This document shows positions 1 through 5,549 of a stretch of 5,639 bases of DNA, in pieces. Location: NCBI GenBank assembly GCA_030623425.1, contig JAUXMA010000131.1, forward strand, positions 1-5,639, written 5' to 3'. Position 1 is the first letter of the stretch, and the number at the start of each line of letters is the position of its first letter. The position numbers and the translations under genes are program-made. This DNA comes from Rhodospirillaceae bacterium. GTDB taxonomy: Bacteria > Pseudomonadota > Alphaproteobacteria > Rhodospirillales > 2-02-FULL-58-16. The notes under the pieces are model-generated. The model made no database searches and was not told the DNA's origin. It worked only from the letters and a program-made list of their open reading frames with translations.

Positions 1-661
1 GAGGATTGTTGGATGAGTGGACGTGCAGCGCCCACAGGTGCAAAAAGGCCAGGCCGAGGATGATGAAGGGAAACAGGTAGTGCCAGGAGAAAAAGCGGTT
101 CAGCGTCGCGTTGCCGACCACGAAATCGCCCCACAGCCATTCGACGAGATCTTGGCCGACCACGGGCACCGCCGAGGCCAGGCTGGTGATCACGGTGGCG
201 GCCCAATAGCTCATCTGCCCCCAAGGCAGCACGTAACCCAGGAAGGCGGTGGGCATCGAGATTAAGAGGATGAGGACGCCGATAATCCACAGCAGCTCGC
301 GCGGCCGCTTGTAAGAGCCGTAATAGAGGCCGCGGAGAATGTGGAAGTAAATGACGACGAAGAACATGGAAGCGCCGTTCATGTGCAAATAGCGCAGCAG
401 CCAACCGTAATTGACGTCGCGCATGATGCGCTCGACGGAAACAAAGGCGAGGTCCACGTTAGGGGTGTAATTGGCGGCGAGGAGAATGCCGGTGACGACC
501 AAGATCACCAGGATGATCCCGGCGAGCGAGCCGAAGGTCCACCAGTAGCTCAGGTTTTTCGGTGCCGGATAATCAACCAACTCGCCGTGCATGAAGGTGA
601 AAATCGGCAGCCGGTAGTCGATCCACTTGATGACCGGGTTGTTCCAGGTTGGTGTCGCCAT
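1..661 (-). CDS. petB: Cytochrome b of the bc1 complex, N-terminal 220 residues (runs off left edge)
   Basis: Cytochrome b is the membrane core of ubiquinol:cytochrome c reductase. It oxidises quinol at the Qo site and reduces quinone at Qi through two b hemes. The translation starts [20 protein letters not shown] and shows the four heme-ligand histidines with the canonical 14-residue spacing: H93/H107 (in RYLHMNGAS and YFHILRGL) and H194/H208 (in FSWHYLFPF and [11 protein letters not shown]). The Qo-region LPWGQMSYW lies at about 145-153. Hydrophobic helices cover about 43-62, 97-112, 123-145 and 195-212. The PEWY motif and later helices would lie beyond position 1. The ATG at 659-661 is preceded by AGGAAACAGGCC, so its Shine-Dalgarno overlaps the petA stop 10 bases upstream, which implies coupled translation. 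petC (cytochrome c1) would be expected next, off the window. Identity is very secure. Confidence 0.97.
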   Translation of the reverse strand, partial: MATPTWNNPVIKWIDYRLPIFTFMHGELVDYPAPKNLSYWWTFGSLAGIILVILVVTGILLAANYTPNVDLAFVSVERIMRDVNYGWLLRYLHMNGASMFFVVIYFHILRGLYYGSYKRPRELLWIIGVLILLISMPTAFLGYVLPWGQMSYWAATVITSLASAVPVVGQDLVEWLWGDFVVGNATLNRFFSWHYLFPFIILGLAFLHLWALHVHSSNNP

Positions 662-671
662 GGCCTGTTTC

Positions 672-1223
672 CTAGCCAATCTTGATGGTGGTGTCGGTGA
701 GAAACACGTAAGGCGGGATGAGCAGGTTTGTCGGCGCCGGCCCCTTGCGGATGCGCCCCGAGGTGTCGTAGTGGGAACCGTGGCAGGGACAGAACCAGCC
801 GCCGAATTCGCCCTTGCTGTCGCCTCGCTTCTGGCCCAGCGGGATGCAGCCGAGATGGGTGCATACCCCCACCATGATCAGCCATTCCGCTTTCTGCACC
901 CGGTCGGCGTCGGCCTCCGGGTCGGGCAGATCGGCGCCGTCGTCCTTCCTCGCCGCCTCGATCTCATCGGCCGTGCGCCGGCGGATGAACACCGGGCTGC
1001 CGCGCCATTTGATGGTGATGCTCTGGCCGACCTTGACGGGGGCAAGGTCGACCTCGGTCGAGCCCAGGGCCAGCACGTCCGCCGCCGGGTTCAGACTGTC
1101 GATCAATGGCCAGATGGCCAGCGCCGTTCCCACCGCGCCCACCGCGCTGGTGGCGATAAGCAGGAAATCGCGGCGGCTTTCGCCCTCTTCCGGTGCATCG
1201 GCGGTTGTTGCCGTTTCGCTCAT
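672..1223 (-). CDS. petA: Ubiquinol-cytochrome c reductase Rieske iron-sulfur subunit
   Basis: This subunit passes electrons from quinol at the Qo site to cytochrome c1 through a 2Fe-2S cluster on the periplasmic side. It is 183 residues long from [10 protein letters not shown]. An N-terminal twin-arginine motif (SRRDF, 16-20) leads into one membrane anchor (about 21-42), as usual for Tat-exported Rieske proteins. The two cluster-binding loops are intact: CTHLGC (C121, H123, C126) and CPCHGSH (C145, H148), followed by GPAP at 161-164. C126 and C147 are the expected disulfide pair. An insertion rich in D, E and A lies at about 85-112, as in other alphaproteobacterial Rieske proteins. The start at 1221-1223 is preferred over an upstream ATG at 1340 because GAGGG lies 6 bases before it and the upstream extension covers the promoter region. 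It is first gene of petAB(C). Confidence 0.97.
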   Translation of the reverse strand: MSETATTADAPEEGESRRDFLLIATSAVGAVGTALAIWPLIDSLNPAADVLALGSTEVDLAPVKVGQSITIKWRGSPVFIRRRTADEIEAARKDDGADLPDPEADADRVQKAEWLIMVGVCTHLGCIPLGQKRGDSKGEFGGWFCPCHGSHYDTSGRIRKGPAPTNLLIPPYVFLTDTTIKIG

Positions 1224-1253
1224 CGAAAACCCTCGCTCTGGCCCGCTCGAAAC

Positions 1254-1301
1254 AAAAAGCCCCGAATTGACACCGCTGCTCGTCAAGGCAGGTTGAGGGG
1301 C
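1254..1301 (-). promoter_or_regulatory. Hairpin plus T-tract in the petA leader, possible attenuator
   Basis: Read on the minus strand, GCCCC (1301-1297) can pair with GGGGC (1263-1259), and inside it TTGAC (1286-1282) pairs with GTCAA (1271-1267). Unpaired segments of 10 and 3 bases separate the two helices. TTTTTGTTT follows the base of the stem directly. This has the shape of an intrinsic terminator lying between the proposed petA promoter and the petA start. The stem is broken, so strength is uncertain; the inner TTGAC/GTCAA pair could instead be a protein-binding dyad. Confidence 0.3.
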
Positions 1302-1320
1302 ACCGGGCGAAGGGTATAAT
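1293..1320 (+). promoter_or_regulatory. Candidate sigma70-type promoter for trmL
   Basis: TTGAGG (1293-1298) is followed after 16 bases by a perfect TATAAT (1315-1320). Transcription would begin near 1327, about 100 bases before the trmL ATG. A perfect TATAAT in a GC-rich intergenic region with an acceptable -35 at the right spacing is the main evidence. It overlaps the opposing petA promoter candidate. Confidence 0.45.
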
Positions 1321-1340
1321 GCAATTTCGCCGGCTTGCAA
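1313..1340 (-). promoter_or_regulatory. Candidate sigma70-type promoter for petAB
   Basis: On the minus strand TTGCAA (1340-1335) is followed after 16 bases by TATACC (1318-1313), each 4 of 6 to consensus. Transcription would start near 1306, giving a leader of about 85 bases before petA. The -10 box overlaps the plus-strand TATAAT of the trmL promoter, so the two directions may compete for polymerase. Read by eye only. Confidence 0.35.
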
Positions 1341-1426
1341 AGGCCCCGATCACGGCTTTGTGACGTTCATTCGGCGATTTTCACTCGACTCTTCGGGTTG
1401 CCGGTTTTCCCTGCTACGATTTGCCG

Positions 1427-1909
1427 ATGCGTCTGGCCCTGTTCGAACCCGATATTCCGCAGAACGCCGGCACCCTTATGCGTCTGGGCGCCTGTCTGGG
1501 CGTGCCGGTGGACGTGATCGAGCCTTGCGGGTTCGTCTTCGCCGACAAATATTTGCGCCGCGCCGGCATGGATTATCTCGACCGCGTCGATCTCACCCGC
1601 CATCTTTCCTGGCCGGCGTTCCTGGCGGCGCGGCAAGGAAACGGGGCTAGTGGAAACGGGGCTAGGCTGGTGCTGTTGACCACCGGCGCCTCGACGCCAT
1701 ACACCGCTTTCAGGTTCAAACCCGACGACGTCCTTGTGCTCGGCCGGGAAAGTTCGGGCCTGCCCGATGCCGTTCACGACGCCGCCGACGCCCGCGTCAA
1801 GGTGCCGATGGTGGCGGGGATGCGTTCGCTGAACGTCGCCGTCGCCGCCGCCATGGTGTTGGGCGAGGCCCTGCGCCAGACGCGGGGATTCCCGGAACCG
1901 GAGTCGTGA
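1427..1909 (+). CDS. trmL: tRNA (cytidine(34)-2'-O)-methyltransferase, SPOUT family
   Basis: TrmL-type enzymes use S-adenosylmethionine to 2'-O-methylate the wobble base C34/U34 of tRNA-Leu isoacceptors, acting as cytoplasmic dimers. The 160-residue product begins MRLALFEPDIPQNAGTLMRL, the standard family opening with N13 and R19. The trefoil-knot cofactor motifs follow: VLGRESSGLP at 103-112 and VPMVAGMRSLNVAVAAAMVL at 126-145. Length fits the family. The ATG at 1427 gives the conserved N-terminus; an in-frame TTG six bases upstream (1421) would only add two residues. No clear Shine-Dalgarno is visible. Residues 71-80 (GNGASGNGAR) come from an in-frame tandem duplication, in a loop between conserved blocks. 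The gene is divergent from petA and convergent with cca. A neighbouring hemF, which I recall following trmL in some relatives, is not here. Confidence 0.93.
   Translation: MRLALFEPDIPQNAGTLMRLGACLGVPVDVIEPCGFVFADKYLRRAGMDYLDRVDLTRHLSWPAFLAARQGNGASGNGARLVLLTTGASTPYTAFRFKPDDVLVLGRESSGLPDAVHDAADARVKVPMVAGMRSLNVAVAAAMVLGEALRQTRGFPEPES
1637..1665. repeat. 15-base-period tandem duplication inside trmL
   Basis: GGAAACGGGGCTAG occurs exactly at 1637-1650 and again at 1652-1665, a period of 15 bases (five codons), so the frame is kept and the protein gains a second GNGA(S/R) unit. It lies in a part of the SPOUT domain outside the SAM-binding motifs, so it is probably tolerated. Confidence 0.9.
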
Positions 1910-1943
1910 TCCCGCCGCCTTGCCCTTAGCCCCGCGACGGCGA

Positions 1944-3227
1944 TCAATCGCTATCATTCAACACCGTTTTCAGCTTTTCCAGGCACCGATCCTTGCCGGC
2001 GCGGTAGTCACCATCCTGCCACCAGGTCTCGACGGCGCCGAGCAGGTCGCCGACGCGGGGTCCCGCTTCGACGCCAAGGGCGATGACGTCGCCGCCGCGC
2101 AATGGGAATTGCAAAGGCGTCCAGGCGTCGGCGGCGGCCAGCAGGCCGAGCCAGGCCTGGGTTCGTGTCCGCGGCAGGCGGGGAGTGATGGCCAGTTCAC
2201 CGGCCCAGGCTAAAAGCACCAGGTCCCTGACCTCCTCGGCGCCGAGACGATGCAAGGCGCGGCGAAGATCGCGCCCGTCGCCGTCCGGCGATAGGCGCCG
2301 GCGGGAGGCGACCGTGGCGATCAGCCGTTTCGTTTGCGGAATGGAAAATTTCAGGCGTTGGGCCACCGTTTCGGCGCCGCCGGCGTCGGTGTCGAGCAAG
2401 GCCGCCAGCCGGCGTATGGAATCGGCGCCCACCGAGTCGACCTTGATGGCGCTGGTTTCGAGCCAGGCCAACATGCGCAGCCTGCCCACGTCGCCGGCCT
2501 CGGGCAGGATGAAATCGAAAATCTTTTCGCCTTGCATGAGATGCACGGTATCGGCCGGGTTGGGCGCCAACAGGATGCGGAACATCTCGTCGCGCCGCCG
2601 TTCGCCGGAAAGCTCCGCAAACCTGGGGGCCAATCCGCGGCAGGCGGCCAGGGCGGCGACGTCGGCCGGCGGCCGGCCGTAGGTTGCATGGTGACGGAAA
2701 AACCTGAGCCCTCTCAAGAGGTCTTCCTCGATGCGTTCCCTGGCGTTGCCGACGAACCTGACACGGCCTTGGGAGAGGTCGTCGAGGGCGCCGAAAAAAT
2801 CGTAAATATCGCCGTCGGGAGTGCACGACAGGGTATTGATGATGAAATCGCGGCGCGCCGCGTCGGCCATCCAGTCGTCGGTGAAGGCGACCTTGGCGTG
2901 GCGTCCGTCGGTCTCGATGTCGATGCGGAGCGTCGTCACTTCGATTGGCCATTCGCCAATGGCCACCGTCACCGTTCCGTGCTCGATGCCGGTGGGAATG
3001 GCCTTGATGCCGGCTTCATGGAGCAGCGCCATCACCCGCTCCGGCGGCTCCGGCGTGGCGATGTCGATGTCCTTGACGGGACGTTTGAGCAAGGCGTCGC
3101 GGACACAACCGCCGACGAAACGGGCCTCGGCGCCGTCCGCCGTCAAGGCCTCGATCACGGCGACCGTCGCCGGCGCCGTCATCCATTCCCGAGGGGCGAT
3201 TTTTCCTGTCGGATCCAAAGGCCGCAC
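1944..3227 (-). CDS. cca: CCA tRNA nucleotidyltransferase (class II, pol beta superfamily)
   Basis: This enzyme adds or repairs the 3' CCA end of tRNAs from CTP and ATP without a nucleic-acid template. The 427-residue product has the nucleotidyltransferase head with RFVGGCVRDALL (36-47) and the metal-binding DIDIAT (53-58; D53 and D55). RRDFIINTL (125-133) is the ribose/NTP-recognition motif. The neck helices carry ERIEEDLLRGLRFFR (164-178) and SGERRRDEMFRILL (207-220), typical of class II enzymes. The C-terminal part shows no recognisable HD phosphohydrolase motif, unlike the E. coli enzyme. The start is taken as GTG at 3225-3227, with AAGGA just upstream though closely spaced. An ATG at 3180-3182 (MTAPATV) is the alternative but would lose N-terminal residues common in relatives. 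It is last gene of the operon, 25 bases after the DUF6111-like gene. From sequence alone, CCA-adding versus A- or CC-only activity cannot be proved. Confidence 0.93.
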   Translation of the reverse strand: MRPLDPTGKIAPREWMTAPATVAVIEALTADGAEARFVGGCVRDALLKRPVKDIDIATPEPPERVMALLHEAGIKAIPTGIEHGTVTVAIGEWPIEVTTLRIDIETDGRHAKVAFTDDWMADAARRDFIINTLSCTPDGDIYDFFGALDDLSQGRVRFVGNARERIEEDLLRGLRFFRHHATYGRPPADVAALAACRGLAPRFAELSGERRRDEMFRILLAPNPADTVHLMQGEKIFDFILPEAGDVGRLRMLAWLETSAIKVDSVGADSIRRLAALLDTDAGGAETVAQRLKFSIPQTKRLIATVASRRRLSPDGDGRDLRRALHRLGAEEVRDLVLLAWAGELAITPRLPRTRTQAWLGLLAAADAWTPLQFPLRGGDVIALGVEAGPRVGDLLGAVETWWQDGDYRAGKDRCLEKLKTVLNDSD

Positions 3228-3252
3228 CGATCCTTGGTTGCCAGGGCGATTT

Positions 3253-3549
3253 TTACTGGCGCCGGTTTTTATCGCTTTCGGGGACGACCCGCCCGGGGAC
3301 GATCACGCCGTCCTCGTAGCGTGGCGGCTGGTAGGTGCCTCCCGGATCGGAGCCGCTGATCAGGCCGAGGTAAACCATTCCCCCGGCCATCAGCGCGACC
3401 CCGGCGGCGACGAACCAGAGCCACGGGCCTTCCGCCAATTGCCATGGCCCGTCCTGTGATTTTTTTCGCCGCGACAACCAAACCCAGCCGATGTAAAGGG
3501 CGAACGGCAGGAGAAACGGCAGGACATAGACCAACAGGACGCGGGTCAT
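3253..3549 (-). CDS. Small two-helix membrane protein, DUF6111-like
   Basis: The function is unknown. The 98-residue product has a first hydrophobic helix at about 5-25 (VLLVYVLPFLLPFALYIGWV), a charged loop with RRKK (27-30), a Trp-rich stretch GPWLWF (41-46) running into a second helix to about 64, and a polar tail. The tail has TYQPPRYEDGVIVPGRVV at 72-89, which I recall as the conserved signature of the alphaproteobacterial DUF6111 family. Its ATG overlaps the NUDIX stop as ATGA (3546-3549), and AAGGGA sits 5 bases before the ATG, so it is translationally coupled to the upstream gene. cca starts 25 bases downstream. With both ends of this protein coupled to housekeeping enzymes it is clearly expressed with them, but nothing in it suggests an enzymatic role. 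The family assignment comes from memory, not a search. Confidence 0.8.
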   Translation of the reverse strand: MTRVLLVYVLPFLLPFALYIGWVWLSRRKKSQDGPWQLAEGPWLWFVAAGVALMAGGMVYLGLISGSDPGGTYQPPRYEDGVIVPGRVVPESDKNRRQ

Positions 3550-4157
3550 GAGATCCCTTCAGTGAGACGCTCTTGGAGATTGACCAGGATGCCGGCGGTG
3601 GCGCCCCAGATATGATAATCGCCGTAAGTCATGGCATAAAACAACCGTTTCCCGCCCTCGAAACCGCGGCTGTGCCGCTGATGGTTGGCGGCATCGAGAA
3701 TGAAGTCCAGCGGCACTTCGAATACCTCTTCCACTTCGCGGGGGTCCGGGTCGAGCCGAAGCGGCGGTTCGACCACCGCGACCACCGGCGTGACGCTGAA
3801 ACCGGTGCGGGTTTCGTAAGTATCAAGTCTGCCGATGATTTCTACTGGCCGTCCCTTGAGGCCGATTTCCTCCTCGCTTTCCCGGAGCGCCGTAACTTCG
3901 GGACTGTCGTCCTCCGGTTCGACATGGCCGCCGGGAAAGCTGATCTGGCCGGGATGGTTGGCAAGGTGTCCGGTGCGCCGGGTCAGAAGCACCGTCAGGC
4001 CGCCGGCATGAGTGACAATGGGGACCAGAACCGCCGCCGGAGTCAAGGGCGATTGCGGACGCGTCCCCGGATTCAGATCGTGATCGCCCCGCCTCCCCCC
4101 GCCGCCGCGCCCCGGCAGGCACTGGATGACCCATTCGCGGTTTCGAACCCGTCTCAC
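3546..4157 (-). CDS. CoA pyrophosphatase-type NUDIX hydrolase
   Basis: Proteins of this subgroup (NudL/YeaB-like) hydrolyse coenzyme A and its derivatives to 3',5'-ADP and a phosphopantetheine product, probably for nucleotide and cofactor clean-up in the cytoplasm. The 203-residue product has GDHDLNPG (24-31), then the UPF0035/CoA signature LLTRRTGHLANHPGQISFPG (about 57-76). The Nudix-box core RESEEEIGL follows at 92-100, with metal-binding glutamates, and the C-terminal YGDYHIWGATAGI (178-190) is typical of the group. The GTG at 4155-4157 is chosen as start because GGAGG (4168-4164) lies 6 bases upstream. The frame stays open to an ATG at 4262, but that extension is low-complexity and crosses the promoter region. 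Residues about 16-23 are a Gly/Arg run encoded by a C-rich stretch. First gene of the operon with the DUF6111-like gene and cca. Precise substrate is inferred from the family. Confidence 0.9.
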   Translation of the reverse strand: MRRVRNREWVIQCLPGRGGGGRRGDHDLNPGTRPQSPLTPAAVLVPIVTHAGGLTVLLTRRTGHLANHPGQISFPGGHVEPEDDSPEVTALRESEEEIGLKGRPVEIIGRLDTYETRTGFSVTPVVAVVEPPLRLDPDPREVEEVFEVPLDFILDAANHQRHSRGFEGGKRLFYAMTYGDYHIWGATAGILVNLQERLTEGIS

Positions 4158-4163
4158 GGGCTC

Positions 4164-4168
4164 CCTCC
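4164..4168 (-). promoter_or_regulatory. Strong Shine-Dalgarno that decides the NUDIX start
   Basis: GGAGG read on the minus strand, followed by GAGCCC and then GTG at 4157. It is the best ribosome-binding site in this part of the window and argues against starting at the upstream ATG at 4262. Confidence 0.75.
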
Positions 4169-4206
4169 ATGGCCCCGTCCGGTCAGCGGGCGGGCGGACG
4201 GGTTCC

Positions 4207-4234
4207 TTGCGGGCGGTAGGCGAGTCTTTATAAT
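4207..4234 (+). promoter_or_regulatory. Candidate promoter for moxR, with a shared TATA box
   Basis: TTGCGG (4207-4212) is followed after 16 bases by a perfect TATAAT (4229-4234). The -35 is weak (3 of 6). A start near 4241 would give a leader of about 75 bases. On the opposite strand the same AT patch reads TATAAA (4232-4227) and could serve the NUDIX operon, with a poor -35 (TCGATC, 4255-4250). The window's other divergent promoter region has the same TATAATGC string at 1315-1322. Confidence 0.4.
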
Positions 4235-4314
4235 GCCGATCCCCGTTACGATCGATCCGCATGCTGGGTTCTTACGCATTCTCGTGCCCGCTAACAGACG
4301 AAAAAGACATCGCC

Positions 4315-5331
4315 GTGACAGCTACCGCCAAGGATAAAATCAAAATAGACGATTCCCAGAGACTTATCGACGCCATGGACCAACTTGGGCGCGACATCGC
4401 CAGCGCCAGGGAAGGCATCGGCCGGGTCATTTTCGGCCAGCCCCGGGTTGTCGAGGAGACCCTGATCACCCTCTTGGCCGGTGGGCACCTGTTGTTGATC
4501 GGGGTGCCCGGCCTGGGAAAAACGCGCCTGGTCGAGACCTTGGGCATTGTCTTCGGCCTGGAGAACCGCCGCGTGCAGTTCACCCCCGACCTCATGCCCG
4601 CCGACATCTTGGGCTCCGAGGTTCTCGAGGAATCGGAGACCGGACGGCGCTCCTTCCGCTTCATTCGGGGGCCGGTGTTTTGCCAGCTGCTGATGGCCGA
4701 CGAGATCAACCGGGCCAGCCCACGCACGCAATCGGCGCTCTTGCAGGCGATGCAGGAGCGGAGAGTCTCCGTCGCCGGGCATTACCACGAACTGCCGAGC
4801 CCTTTCCACGTGCTGGCGACCCAAAATCCGTTGGAGCAGGAAGGCACCTATCCTTTGCCGGAGGCCCAGCTCGACCGTTTCCTGATGCAGGTGGACGTGG
4901 ATTATCCCGATCTCGAAGCGGAACGGCGGATCCTGGTGTCGACGACCGGACCCAGCCTCGAAGCCCCCCGGCGGATCATGGACGCCGCCCAGCTTTTGTC
5001 GGCGCAACGGCTGGTCCGCCACGTGCCGGTGGGGGAAAGCGTCGCCGAGGCCATTCTCCAACTGGTCCGCTCGGGCCGACCGGAAACCAGCCCAATCCCC
5101 GAGGCGCGAAAGAACGTCTTCTGGGGACCGGGGCCAAGGGCCAGTCAAGCGCTGATGCTGGGCGTCCGCGCCCGGGCGGTCATCGACGGCAGGCTGGCGC
5201 CCTCGATCGACGACATCCTGGCGCTGGCCCATCCCATCCTTCGTCACCGCATGGCGCTCACTTTCGCGGCCCGGGCCGAAGGCGTGCGCATCGGCGCGGT
5301 CATCGACAAGCTGTGCGAAGGCATCGCTTAG
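4315..5331 (+). CDS. MoxR-family AAA+ ATPase
   Basis: MoxR proteins are cytoplasmic AAA+ ATPases thought to act as chaperones for metal-cofactor insertion or complex assembly, usually with von Willebrand-type partners. The 338-residue product (GTG start) has Walker A GVPGLGKT at 63-70, Walker B LLMADEINR at 125-133, sensor 1 ATQNP at 168-172, an EAQLDRF segment at 183-189 and a sensor 2 region GPGPRASQAL at 271-280. All are intact and the length is normal for the family. The GTG at 4315 gives MTATAKDKIKID, like related N-termini. An ATG at 4261 would add 18 atypical residues, and neither start has a good Shine-Dalgarno, so the start is uncertain. The gene is divergent from the NUDIX operon. 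No DUF58 or von Willebrand partner follows in the next 308 bases, where a structured repeat-like block begins at the stop codon. The client complex is unknown. Confidence 0.93.
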   Translation: MTATAKDKIKIDDSQRLIDAMDQLGRDIASAREGIGRVIFGQPRVVEETLITLLAGGHLLLIGVPGLGKTRLVETLGIVFGLENRRVQFTPDLMPADILGSEVLEESETGRRSFRFIRGPVFCQLLMADEINRASPRTQSALLQAMQERRVSVAGHYHELPSPFHVLATQNPLEQEGTYPLPEAQLDRFLMQVDVDYPDLEAERRILVSTTGPSLEAPRRIMDAAQLLSAQRLVRHVPVGESVAEAILQLVRSGRPETSPIPEARKNVFWGPGPRASQALMLGVRARAVIDGRLAPSIDDILALAHPILRHRMALTFAARAEGVRIGAVIDKLCEGIA

Positions 5332-5363
5332 AGCCCGTCCGGGAAGTTATTGATGTTTCTCAA

Positions 5364-5511
5364 TGTCTTGTGTTTTTGTTCCGGTAGGAGGCGAGCGCGC
5401 CGTGATGCCGGGGGCCGCGGGGGCGCCCCCCGCACTTCAAATACGGGGGCACCCCGTGACCCCGGCGCATCACCAGCGCTCGCCGACGCCCCGGAGCGGA
5501 AACACAAGGCA
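5364..5511 (+). repeat. Large imperfect inverted repeat, Y-shaped stem with two apical hairpins
   Basis: The two arms pair over most of their length. 5364-5384 pairs with 5491-5511 as 21 contiguous pairs, four of them U-G wobbles. 5390-5398 pairs with 5476-5484 (9 pairs), 5403-5408 with 5467-5472 (6 pairs), and 5409-5413 with 5460-5464 (5 pairs, with a two-base bulge). Small internal loops lie between the blocks. The apex carries two separate hairpins: GCGGGGG/CCCCCGC (5417-5423 with 5427-5433) and ACGGGG/CCCCGT (5443-5448 with 5452-5457). It could be a dispersed palindromic element or MITE, a structured 3' UTR of moxR, or a non-coding RNA. Pairing is read directly; function is not known. Confidence 0.75.
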
Positions 5512-5517
5512 CCCGAA

Positions 5518-5549
5518 GGGCGGGCTGCAAGACCGCCCCTGCATTTTTT
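5518..5549 (+). terminator. Possible intrinsic terminator downstream of the moxR block
   Basis: GGGCGG (5518-5523) pairs with CCGCCC (5533-5538) around a nine-base loop, and six T residues follow at 5544-5549. Five bases separate the stem from the T-tract, which is long for an efficient terminator, so this is tentative. The upstream half can alternatively pair with 5332-5340. Confidence 0.3.

Noticed and set aside
627..1319. 230-codon open frame on the plus strand opposite petA/petB
   Set aside because: It is antisense to the Rieske gene, whose cluster motifs are intact on the minus strand.
1224..1340. Longer petA starting at 1340
   Set aside because: The extra 39 residues cover the promoter and leader, and the start at 1223 has a good Shine-Dalgarno and the expected Tat signal near the N-terminus.
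1910..1943. Possible bidirectional terminator between convergent trmL and cca
   Set aside because: No hairpin with a T-tract is visible in these 34 bases on either strand.
2334..3359. 341-codon open frame on the plus strand opposite cca
   Set aside because: It is antisense to a clear cca gene with all catalytic motifs; long antisense frames are expected in GC-rich coding DNA, and its translation has no recognisable domain.
4084..4115. C-rich tract as a special repeat or G-quadruplex site
   Set aside because: It is inside the NUDIX coding region and is explained by a Gly/Arg run in GC-rich codons; no regular four-tract spacing is evident.
4158..4262. NUDIX start at the ATG at 4262
   Set aside because: The extension is low-complexity and overlaps the divergent promoter; GGAGG six bases before the GTG at 4157 is much better support.
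4261..4314. moxR start at the ATG at 4261
   Set aside because: No ribosome-binding site, and the 18 added residues are unlike known MoxR N-termini; kept only as an alternative because the GTG at 4315 is also weakly supported.
4291..5247. 318-codon open frame on the minus strand opposite moxR
   Set aside because: It mirrors the MoxR coding frame, has no domain and no ribosome-binding site; a composition artefact.
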